The translations under genes and the position numbers were made by a program. This document shows, piece by piece, positions 51,636-59,263 of a DNA stretch of 64,000 nt; the stretch's first letter is position 1; every line of letters begins with the position of its first letter. This DNA comes from Pseudomonas fluorescens. GTDB taxonomy: Bacteria; Pseudomonadota; Gammaproteobacteria; Pseudomonadales; Pseudomonadaceae. Where the stretch lies: positions 460,095-524,094 of the forward strand of contig NZ_MRST01000026.1 in assembly GCF_001902145.1 (NCBI RefSeq), in the 5' to 3' direction. The notes beneath the pieces are model-generated. The model was not told where the DNA came from and ran no database searches. It saw only the letters and a program-made list of their open reading frames with translations.

Positions 51636-52958
51636 TTGAACCAAAACTGGCATGGCACCCTGATCCGCCACATGCTCTTGCTGGTCACCGGCTGCCTGTT
51701 GGTGGGGCTGGTCAGCGGCTACTACGGCTGGAGCCTGGCCGCCGGCATCGCGTTGTACCTGGGCTGGACCCTCAAGCAGTTGCTGCGCCTGCATGAATGG
51801 CTGCGCCAGCACAAACCCGATGAAGCACCCCCCGATGGCTATGGCCTGTGGGGCGAGGTGTTCGACAGCATCTACCACCTGCAGCGCCGCGACCAACGGG
51901 TACGCGGGCGCCTGCAAGCGGTGATCGACCGGGTGCAGGAGTCCACCGCCGCGCTCAAGGACGCGGTGATCATGCTCGACAGCGACGGCAACCTGGAATG
52001 GTGGAACCGTGCCGCCGAGACCCTGCTGGGCCTCAAGACGCCTCAGGACAGCGGCCAGCCGGTGACCAACCTGGTGCGCCACCCGCGCTTCAAGGAATAC
52101 TTCGAGCAGGACAACTACGAAGAAGCCCTGGAAATCCCCTCGCCCACCAACGACCGCGTGCGCATCCAGCTGTACCTGACCCGCTACGGCAACAACGAGC
52201 ACTTGATGCTGGTGCGCGACGTGACACGCATCCATCAACTGGAACAGATGCGCAAGGACTTCGTCGCCAACGTTTCCCACGAGCTGCGCACGCCGTTGAC
52301 GGTGATCTGCGGCTACCTGGAGACGTTGCTGGACAATGTCGACGAGATCAACCCACGCTGGAGCCGCGCCCTGCAGCAGATGCAGGTGCAAGGCTCGCGC
52401 ATGCAGACCTTGCTCAACGACCTGCTGTTGCTGGCCAAGCTCGAAGCCACGGACTACCCCTCGGACAACCATCCCGTGGCCGTGCAGAGCCTGTTGCAGA
52501 CGATCAAGAACGACGCCCAGGCCCTCTCGGGCGAACGCGGGCAGCAGATCACGCTGGAGGCTGACCCAACCGTATTGCTCAAGGGCAGCGAGGGCGAACT
52601 ACGCAGCGCCTTCTCCAACCTGGTGTTCAACGCGGTGAAGTACACCCAGGACAAGGGCAATATCCGCATTCGCTGGTGGGCCGACGAGCACGGCGCGCAC
52701 CTGAGTGTGCAGGACTCGGGTATCGGTATCGACGCCAAGCACCTGCCGCGCCTGACCGAGCGCTTCTACCGTGTCGACTCCAGCCGCAACTCCAACACCG
52801 GCGGCACCGGGCTGGGCCTGGCCATCGTCAAGCATGTGCTGCTGCGCCATCGGGCCCGCCTGGAAATCAGCAGCGTGTTGGGGCATGGCAGTACCTTTAC
52901 CTGCCATTTTCCGCCGGCGCAGGTGACGCGTTCGCGGGCACTCGAAGAAGATAAATAA
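51636..52958 (+). CDS. phoR: PhoR, phosphate sensor histidine kinase
   Basis: 440 residues from a TTG start (GAAGGA 7 bases upstream). Two membrane helices near the N-terminus (HMLLLVTGCLLVGLVSGYY; AAGIALYLGWTLKQLL), a linker and PAS domain (LKDAVIMLDSDGNLEWWN), the HisKA box VSHELRTPL with His215, and the ATPase domain (NLVFNAVKYT; DSGIGID; GGTGLGLAIVK). There is no large periplasmic sensor, since signal input comes from PstSCAB-PhoU. It phosphorylates and dephosphorylates PhoB. Confidence 0.97.
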   Translation: MNQNWHGTLIRHMLLLVTGCLLVGLVSGYYGWSLAAGIALYLGWTLKQLLRLHEWLRQHKPDEAPPDGYGLWGEVFDSIYHLQRRDQRVRGRLQAVIDRVQESTAALKDAVIMLDSDGNLEWWNRAAETLLGLKTPQDSGQPVTNLVRHPRFKEYFEQDNYEEALEIPSPTNDRVRIQLYLTRYGNNEHLMLVRDVTRIHQLEQMRKDFVANVSHELRTPLTVICGYLETLLDNVDEINPRWSRALQQMQVQGSRMQTLLNDLLLLAKLEATDYPSDNHPVAVQSLLQTIKNDAQALSGERGQQITLEADPTVLLKGSEGELRSAFSNLVFNAVKYTQDKGNIRIRWWADEHGAHLSVQDSGIGIDAKHLPRLTERFYRVDSSRNSNTGGTGLGLAIVKHVLLRHRARLEISSVLGHGSTFTCHFPPAQVTRSRALEEDK

Positions 52959-52981
52959 TCTCGAAACACAACAGGGCTAAA

Positions 52982-53071
52982 TGTGGGAGCGGGCTTGCTC
53001 GCGAATGCGGTGTATCAGTGAATGAATAAACTGACTGACCCACCGCATTCGCGAGCAAGCCCGCTCCCACA
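52982..53071. repeat. REP inverted pair, family C, perfect 31-bp arms
   Basis: 52982-53012 and 53041-53071 are perfect inverted copies of a GTGGGAGCGGGCTTGCTCGCGAATGCGGTG-type arm with a 28-base centre. It begins 23 bases after phoR and likely ends or stabilises its transcript. Confidence 0.93.
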
Positions 53072-53227
53072 CTGGATTTGTGTTGCTTCAAAGCAAGCAT
53101 TGCAGCCCCGCCCGGCAGCGGGCACTAGGCAAGCGCCCCGTCAGCCGCTACATTGGCCGACTTGTGCCTGCCTTTCAGGCCCACCTGTCACCCCTTATTG
53201 AACACACGGAACCTGCAAAACCCCATC

Positions 53228-54568
53228 ATGGACCCTTCCCCTGGCATTACCCTCGCTACACTCTTCGCCGATTTCGGCATGATTCTTTTTGCACTGATCC
53301 TGGTACTGCTCAACGGTTTCTTCGTTGCGGCGGAATTTGCCATGGTCAAACTGCGCGCCACCCGCGTCGAGGCCATCGCCCATAAGAACGGCTGGCGCGG
53401 GCAGATCCTGCGCACCGTGCACAGTCAGCTCGACGCCTACCTGTCGGCCTGCCAGCTGGGTATTACCCTGGCATCCCTGGGCCTGGGCTGGGTCGGTGAG
53501 CCGGCCTTTGCGCACATCCTCGAGCCAATGCTGGGCGCGATCGGCGTGCAGTCGCCGGAGGTGATCAAGGGCGTGTCGTTCTTTGCCGCCTTCTTCGTGA
53601 TTTCCTACCTGCACATCGTGGTCGGTGAGCTGGCCCCCAAATCCTGGGCGATTCGCAAACCCGAGCTGCTGTCGCTATGGACGGCAGTGCCGCTGTACCT
53701 GTTCTACTGGGCAATGTACCCGGCCATCTACCTGCTCAACGCCAGTGCCAACGCCATTCTGCGCATCGCTGGCCAAGGCGAGCCTGGCCCGCACCATGAG
53801 CACCATTACAGCCGCGAAGAACTCAAGCTGATCCTGCACTCCAGCCGTGGCCAGGACCCCAGCGACCAAGGCATGCGCGTACTCGCCTCCGCCGTGGAAA
53901 TGGGCGAGCTGGAAGTGGTGGACTGGGCCAACTCCCGGGAAGACCTGGTGACCCTGGACTTCAACGCCCCGCTCAAGGAAATCCTCGCGCTGTTCCGTCG
54001 CCATAAATTCAGCCGCTACCCGGTGTATGACGCGGTTCGCAACGAGTTTGTCGGCTTGCTGCACATCAAGGATTTGCTGCTGGAACTGGCGGCCCTGGAC
54101 CATATCCCCGAATCGTTCAACCTGGCCGAATTGACCCGCCCGCTGGAACGCGTATCGCGGCATATGCCGCTGTCGCAACTGCTGGAACAGTTCCGCAAAG
54201 GCGGCGCGCACTTCGCCCTGGTGGAAGAAGCCGACGGCAAGATCATCGGCTACTTGACCATGGAAGACGTGCTGGAAGTGCTGGTGGGTGATATCCAGGA
54301 CGAACACCGCAAGGCCGAGCGCGGCATCCTCGCCTACCAGCCCGGCAAACTGCTGGTGCGTGGTGACACGCCGTTGTTCAAGGTGGAACGCCTGCTGGGC
54401 GTCGACCTGGACCACATCGAAGCCGAAACCCTGGCCGGCCTGATCTACGACACGCTCAAACGCGTGCCGGAAGAAGAAGAAGTGCTGGAAGTTGAAGGCT
54501 TGCGAATCATCATCAAGAAGATGAAAGGGCCGAAGATCGTATTGGCCAAGGTGCTGCTGCTGGACTGA
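53228..54568 (+). CDS. CorC/HlyC family membrane protein (CNNM-CBS)
   Basis: 446 residues. N-terminal DUF21/CNNM membrane domain (ILFALILVLLNGFFVAAEFAMV; ACQLGITLASLGLGWVGEPA; SFFAAFFVISYLHIVVGELA PK in two pieces), a CBS pair (DFNAPLKEILALFRRHKFSRY ... and GGAHFALVEEADGKIIGYLT) and a C-terminal CorC_HlyC domain (EEEEVLEVEGLRIIIKKM). Such proteins are linked to Mg2+/Co2+ efflux. ATG at 53228 is chosen because the extra 25 residues from 53153 are Pro/Cys-rich and unlike the family. Confidence 0.9.
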   Translation: MDPSPGITLATLFADFGMILFALILVLLNGFFVAAEFAMVKLRATRVEAIAHKNGWRGQILRTVHSQLDAYLSACQLGITLASLGLGWVGEPAFAHILEPMLGAIGVQSPEVIKGVSFFAAFFVISYLHIVVGELAPKSWAIRKPELLSLWTAVPLYLFYWAMYPAIYLLNASANAILRIAGQGEPGPHHEHHYSREELKLILHSSRGQDPSDQGMRVLASAVEMGELEVVDWANSREDLVTLDFNAPLKEILALFRRHKFSRYPVYDAVRNEFVGLLHIKDLLLELAALDHIPESFNLAELTRPLERVSRHMPLSQLLEQFRKGGAHFALVEEADGKIIGYLTMEDVLEVLVGDIQDEHRKAERGILAYQPGKLLVRGDTPLFKVERLLGVDLDHIEAETLAGLIYDTLKRVPEEEEVLEVEGLRIIIKKMKGPKIVLAKVLLLD

Positions 54569-54586
54569 CTGTAGAACCGGGCGCCT

Positions 54587-54690
54587 CCTGTAGGAGCGAG
54601 CTTGCTCGCGAAAAACGCACAGGCGCCGCGTTTATTCAGGAAGCACGCGTTATCGTTAACGTTTTTCGCGAGCAAGCTCGCTCCTACAGG
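54587..54690. repeat. REP inverted pair, family A, perfect 30-bp arms
   Basis: 54587-54616 and 54661-54690 are perfectly complementary (family A core plus AAAAAC/GTTTTT). It lies between the convergent CorC-like gene and the response regulator gene. Confidence 0.93.
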
Positions 54691-54707
54691 GGCAGGTGTC
54701 GCTGTGC

Positions 54708-55607
54708 TTAAGCACCCGGCACGAAATGCTTCTGCGCCGTGCCACGGGCGATCAGGCGGGAAATGTAGTCCAGCTTCTGCGCATCCTGGTCGATAAAGCG
54801 GAAGGTCAGTTGCAACCAGTCGCTGTCGGGCTTGGGCTCGTAGGCAACGATGGCGTGCAGGTAGCCGTTGAGCCGTGCGACTTCGGCGTTGTCGCCCTGT
54901 TCAAGGTCGAGCACGGCGCTTTCCAGGACTTGTGGCAGGACCTCGCCACGCTTTACCACCAGCAACGCTTCCTTGATGCTCAGGGCCTTGATCACGCATT
55001 GCTGGGTGCCGCTGGAAAGGCGCAACTGGCCCTGACCGCGACTGCCAGCCGGCGCCGCTGCTGCGGGGGCCTTGATTGGCGGGGTGTTGAGCAGGCCTTT
55101 GCTGGGCGCCGCCACCGGGGCCGGCTTGACCGCTTCGGGTTTGCCGCCGGTCAGCGCGCTCAGGGAGTCGTTGCCAAAGGCTGAGTTCATCTTGGTCGGC
55201 GCGCTGGCAATCAGCGCATCGAGGCGACCGATCTTGTGCAGGGCCTGCTTGACCTTGTTGAGCAACTGCTCGTTGGTGAACGGCTTGCTGACGTAGCCGG
55301 AAACCCCCGCCTGAATCGCCTGCACCACGTTTTCCTTGTCGCCACGGCTGGTCACCATGACGAACGGCATGGCCTTCAGGTGCGCTTGCTCGCGGCACCA
55401 GGTCAACAGCTCAATGCCGGACATTTCCGGCATTTCCCAGTCACACAGCACCAGGTCGAAGGTTTCGCGCATGAGGATGGATTGCGCCTTTTTGCCGTTC
55501 ACCGCATCTTCGATCTTGATCCCGGGGAAGTAATTGCGCAGGCACTTCTTCACCAGGTCGCGAATAAACGAGGCGTCATCCACCACCAACACACTGACTT
55601 TACTCAT
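54708..55607 (-). CDS. Response regulator with unassigned C-terminal domain
   Basis: 299 residues. N-terminal CheY-like receiver (residues 1-125): Asp10/Asp11, phospho-acceptor Asp56 (LVLCDWEMPEMSG), Thr/Ser (VMVTSRG) and Lys (YVSKPFTNEQL). A Pro/Ala/Lys linker (about 140-180) leads to a C-terminal domain of about 110 residues (GQGQLRLSSGTQQCVIKAL ... RLNGYLHAIVAYEP ... LTFRFIDQDAQKLDYISRLI) that has no DNA-binding motif. The latter half faintly resembles a degenerate PilZ fold but lacks the RxxxR motif. The gene lies at the same place next to phoU in P. aeruginosa as I remember it. Confidence 0.85.
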   Translation of the reverse strand: MSKVSVLVVDDASFIRDLVKKCLRNYFPGIKIEDAVNGKKAQSILMRETFDLVLCDWEMPEMSGIELLTWCREQAHLKAMPFVMVTSRGDKENVVQAIQAGVSGYVSKPFTNEQLLNKVKQALHKIGRLDALIASAPTKMNSAFGNDSLSALTGGKPEAVKPAPVAAPSKGLLNTPPIKAPAAAAPAGSRGQGQLRLSSGTQQCVIKALSIKEALLVVKRGEVLPQVLESAVLDLEQGDNAEVARLNGYLHAIVAYEPKPDSDWLQLTFRFIDQDAQKLDYISRLIARGTAQKHFVPGA

Positions 55608-55727
55608 CGACCCTTCATCCTATAAAAACGTCTGCAAAACGCCTGACTGATGGCATTTTGCCAAAACTCGCGGGTCACAGAAGGACTTTATGGCGCCTGC
55701 TGTGCAAAAAATTCAGATGCCGCAAAC

Positions 55728-55755
55728 GAAAACGCCCGGCCAGAGGCCGGGCGTT
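55728..55755 (-). terminator. Terminator of the pst-phoU operon
   Basis: A perfect 11-bp stem AACGCCCGGCC/GGCCGGGCGTT with a 3-base loop, followed on the minus strand by TTCGTTT, 16 bases past the phoU stop. Confidence 0.9.
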
Positions 55756-55771
55756 AATTTCTCGGGCAACC

Positions 55772-56533
55772 TTACTTATCGTCAGATTCGCCCGGAACAT
55801 TAGGGATTAGATCAGCAGTGCCTTCAACTTCGGCCTTCATGCGCTTGAGGCCCATGTGCCGCACGTCGGTGCCGCGCACCAGATAAATCACCAATTCCGA
55901 GATATTGCGCGCGTGGTCGCCGATACGCTCTAGGGAACGCAGCACCCAGATAATGTTCAAGACCCGCGAGATCGAGCGCGGGTCTTCCATCATGTAGGTG
56001 GCCAACTCGCGTAGCGCAGTCTTGTATTCGCGGTCGATGATCTTGTCGTACTGCGCCACCGACAACGCCAGTTCGGCGTCAAAGCGGGCGAAGGCGTCGA
56101 GAGCATCGCGCACCATGTTGCGCACCTGATCGCCGATATGGCGCACTTCCACGTAGCCACGGGGGGCCTCACCCTCTTCGCACAGCTGGATGGCGCGGCG
56201 GGCAATCTTGGTGGCTTCGTCGCCGATGCGCTCCAGGTCGATCACCGACTTGGAAATGCTGATGATCAAACGCAGGTCCGAGGCCGCTGGCTGGCGGCGG
56301 GCAAGAATGCGCAGGCACTCTTCGTCGATATTGCGTTCCATCTGGTTGATCTGCTCATCAATCTCACGCACCTGTTGAGCCAGGCCCGAGTCGGCCTCGA
56401 TCAGCGCGGTGACCGCATCATTGACTTGCTTCTCCACCAGCCCGCCCATCGCCAGGAGGTGGCTGCGCACTTCCTCAAGCTCGGCGTTGAACTGCGCGGA
56501 GATGTGGTGGGTAAGGCCTTCTTTGCTAATCAT
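55772..56533 (-). CDS. phoU: PhoU, negative regulator of the Pho response
   Basis: 253 residues, two three-helix PhoU repeats. The metal-binding ExxxD patterns are visible (e.g. SVIDLERIGDEATKIARRA and LRSLERIGDHARNISELV). PhoU links PstSCAB activity to PhoR and keeps PhoB off when phosphate is plentiful. It follows pstB after 70 bases and ends the operon. Confidence 0.97.
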   Translation of the reverse strand: MISKEGLTHHISAQFNAELEEVRSHLLAMGGLVEKQVNDAVTALIEADSGLAQQVREIDEQINQMERNIDEECLRILARRQPAASDLRLIISISKSVIDLERIGDEATKIARRAIQLCEEGEAPRGYVEVRHIGDQVRNMVRDALDAFARFDAELALSVAQYDKIIDREYKTALRELATYMMEDPRSISRVLNIIWVLRSLERIGDHARNISELVIYLVRGTDVRHMGLKRMKAEVEGTADLIPNVPGESDDK

Positions 56534-56603
56534 GTTGGCGTCCTTGGAGCGTCCGGTAAGGTGCGGAGAACCGCAGCGTCAGTGCAATCAGAACCACAGC
56601 TTC

Positions 56604-57437
56604 CTAGCCGTAGCGACCGGTGATGTAGTCTTCGGTCTGCTTCTTCGCCGGATTGGTGAACAGGGTGTCGGTGTCGCCGAACTCCACCAGCTTGCCCATG
56701 TACATGAAGGCGGTGTAGTCGGAAACCCGCGCCGCCTGTTGCATGTTGTGGGTCACGATGACGATGGTGAACTTGGACTTGAGCTCGTAGATCAGCTCTT
56801 CGACTTTCAAGGTGGAGATCGGGTCGAGGGCCGAGCACGGTTCGTCGAGCAGCAACACTTCCGGCTCTACGGCGATGGTACGGGCGATCACCAGGCGCTG
56901 CTGCTGGCCGCCGGACAAGCCGAGTGCCGATTCGTGCAGGCGGTCCTTGACCTCGTCCCACAATGCCGCGCCCTTGAGCGCCCACTCAACCGCTTCGTCG
57001 AGAATGCGCTTCTTGTTGATGCCCTGGATACGCAGGCCGTAGACCACGTTTTCGTAGATGGTCTTGGGGAATGGGTTGGGCTTCTGGAACACCATGCCCA
57101 CGCGACGACGCAACTCGGCCACGTCTTCGCCCTTGCGATAGATATTGGTGCCGTAGAGGTTGATTGCACCTTCTACACGGCAACCGTCCACCAGGTCATT
57201 CATGCGGTTGAAGGTACGCAGCAACGTGGACTTGCCGCAGCCCGACGGGCCGATGAAGGCGGTCACGCGTTGCTTGGGGATGTTCATGCTGACGTCGAAC
57301 AGCGCCTGCTTGTCGCCGTAGTACAGGCTCAGACCAGGGACTTCGATGGCCACGGTTTCCTGGGCCAGGCTCAGGCTTTGCTTGTCGCGACCCAGGGCAG
57401 ACATGTTGATGCCGTGGGATTGGGTTTCGTGTTGCAT
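56604..57437 (-). CDS. pstB: PstB, phosphate ABC transporter ATPase
   Basis: 277 residues. Walker A GPSGCGKSTLLRT, signature LSGGQQQRLVIARTI, Walker B VLLLDEPCSALDPIS and the H-loop (IVIVTHNMQQAARVSDYT) are typical of PstB. AGGGAGC precedes the ATG at 57437; an internal Met at codon 12 is possible. A family C REP pair fills the gap from pstA. Confidence 0.97.
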   Translation of the reverse strand: MQHETQSHGINMSALGRDKQSLSLAQETVAIEVPGLSLYYGDKQALFDVSMNIPKQRVTAFIGPSGCGKSTLLRTFNRMNDLVDGCRVEGAINLYGTNIYRKGEDVAELRRRVGMVFQKPNPFPKTIYENVVYGLRIQGINKKRILDEAVEWALKGAALWDEVKDRLHESALGLSGGQQQRLVIARTIAVEPEVLLLDEPCSALDPISTLKVEELIYELKSKFTIVIVTHNMQQAARVSDYTAFMYMGKLVEFGDTDTLFTNPAKKQTEDYITGRYG

Positions 57438-57466
57438 GGGATGCTCCCTGTGCTACCAATTCATTG

Positions 57467-57556
57467 TGTGGGAGCGGGCTTGCTCGCGAATGCGTCGTAT
57501 CAGTCGCCAGGTGTGTTGAATGACACACCGCATTCGCGAGCAAGCCCGCTCCCACA
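57467..57556. repeat. REP inverted pair, family C, between pstA and pstB
   Basis: TGTGGGAGCGGGCTTGCTCG at 57467 inverts at the right arm ending 57556. It sits inside the pst operon, 21 bases after pstA and 30 before pstB, and may lower or protect particular segments of the transcript. Confidence 0.9.
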
Positions 57557-57577
57557 TGTAATCCGCGTTCACTTCAA

Positions 57578-59248
57578 TTAGCTGTCCAACGCCTTGTACT
57601 TCTCGCGCAGGTGGTTACGAATCCACACCGCCGACAGGTTGAGCGTGGCAATCACCAGTACCAGCAGCAACGCGGTGGCGTACACCAGCGGCCGTGCGGC
57701 TTCGACGTTCGGGCTCTGGAAGCCGACGTCATAAATATGGAAGCCCAGGTGCATGATCTTCTGGTCCAGGTGCAGGTACGGGTAGTTGCCATCCAGTGGC
57801 AGCGACGGCGCCAGCTTCACCACACCCACCAGCATCAGCGGTGCCACCTCACCGGCGGCACGCGCCACGGCGAGGATCATGCCGGTCATCATCGCCGGGC
57901 TGGCCATCGGCAGCACGATCTTCCACAGCGTTTCCGCCTTGGTCGCGCCCAATGCCAGGGAGCCTTCGCGCACGGTGCGAGGAATCCGCGCCAGGCCTTC
58001 TTCGGTGGCCACGATCACCACCGGCACCGCCAGCAGCGCCAGGGTCAGCGAGGCCCAGAGCAAGCCCGGGGTACCGAAGGTCGGCGCAGGCAGCGCTTCA
58101 GCGAAGAACAGACGGTCGACCGAGCCCCCCAATACATACACGAAGAAGCCCAGGCCGAACACGCCGTAGACGATGGCCGGTACGCCGGCCAGGTTGTTCA
58201 CGGCGATGCGGATGATGCGGGTCAAAGTGTTCTGCTTGGCGTACTCACGCAGGTACACCGCGGCCAGTACGCCAAACGGGGTCACGATCATTGCCATGAT
58301 CAGGGTCATCATCACGGTGCCGAAGATGGCCGGGAAGATCCCGCCTTCGGTGTTGGCTTCCCGCGGGTCATCGCTGAGGAATTCCCAGACCTTGCTGAAG
58401 TAGAAACCGATCTTGGTCATCGTGCCCATGGCGTTCGGCTGGTAGGCGTGCACCACTTTGCCGATGCCGATTTCCACTTCCTTGCCGTTGCCGTCACGCG
58501 CCGTCAGGGCGTCGCGGTTGAACTGTGCATGCAGGTCGGCCAGGCGCGCTTCGATGTCCTGGTAGCGGGCGTTCAGCTCGGCGCGGTCGGCGTCCATGTC
58601 GGCCTGGGCGGCGGCGTCGAGCTTGCCTTCCAGTTCCAGTTTGCGACTGTGCAGGCGGATGCGCTCCAGCCCTGCGTTGATCGCGCCGATATCGGTTTTT
58701 TCCAGGCTCTTGAGCTGAGCGGCCAGCTTGTTCACGCGGTCCACGCGGGCTTGCAGCTCCGGCCACGCGGCCTCGCCTTCGGCAATCACCTTGCCGTCCT
58801 GCTTGACGTTGACCAGGGTGCCGTAGAAGTTGCCCCACTCACGACGCTCGATGGCCATCAGGTTCGCAGGCTTGGTCTGGTCCTTCAGCCACTCACCGAC
58901 GATCCAGGTGAAGTCGTTGCCGTTCAGGTCGCGGTTGCCGACCTTGATCAGCTCACGGGTCATGAATTCCGGGCCTTGGTCCGGCACCGGCAGGCCCGCA
59001 CTTTTCAGGCGCTCACGCGGCACTTCTTCTTTCTGCACCACTTCGCCGATCACGATATGGTTGGCCTGGCCTGGCACGTTGTAGTTGGCCTGGATCAGGT
59101 CGGCCGGCCAGAAATGGCCCAGGCCCCGCACCGCAATCACAGCCAGCAAACCAATGGTCATGATGACCGCGATGGACACCGCGCCACCGCTGATCCAGAC
59201 GCCGGGGGCGCCGCTCTTGAACCATCCATTCAGGGAGTTCTGTTTCAC
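57578..59248 (-). CDS. pstA: PstA, phosphate permease with large periplasmic insertion
   Basis: 556 residues, almost twice E. coli PstA (296). A GTG start at 59248 has an AAAGGTAG-like site upstream. First helix (GGAVSIAVIMTIGLLAVIAV), then about 240 extra residues with a coiled-coil-rich part (ELQARVDRVNKLAAQLKSLE; LDAAAQADMDADRAELNARY), then the permease core (IFGTVMMTLIMAMIVTPFGV through RTVREGSLALGATKAETLWK, the ABC EAA loop, to the C-terminus). Long PstA proteins are usual in Pseudomonas; the inserted part has no described function that I know of. Confidence 0.95.
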   Translation of the reverse strand: MKQNSLNGWFKSGAPGVWISGGAVSIAVIMTIGLLAVIAVRGLGHFWPADLIQANYNVPGQANHIVIGEVVQKEEVPRERLKSAGLPVPDQGPEFMTRELIKVGNRDLNGNDFTWIVGEWLKDQTKPANLMAIERREWGNFYGTLVNVKQDGKVIAEGEAAWPELQARVDRVNKLAAQLKSLEKTDIGAINAGLERIRLHSRKLELEGKLDAAAQADMDADRAELNARYQDIEARLADLHAQFNRDALTARDGNGKEVEIGIGKVVHAYQPNAMGTMTKIGFYFSKVWEFLSDDPREANTEGGIFPAIFGTVMMTLIMAMIVTPFGVLAAVYLREYAKQNTLTRIIRIAVNNLAGVPAIVYGVFGLGFFVYVLGGSVDRLFFAEALPAPTFGTPGLLWASLTLALLAVPVVIVATEEGLARIPRTVREGSLALGATKAETLWKIVLPMASPAMMTGMILAVARAAGEVAPLMLVGVVKLAPSLPLDGNYPYLHLDQKIMHLGFHIYDVGFQSPNVEAARPLVYATALLLVLVIATLNLSAVWIRNHLREKYKALDS

Positions 59249-59263
59249 AGACTTCTACCTTTC

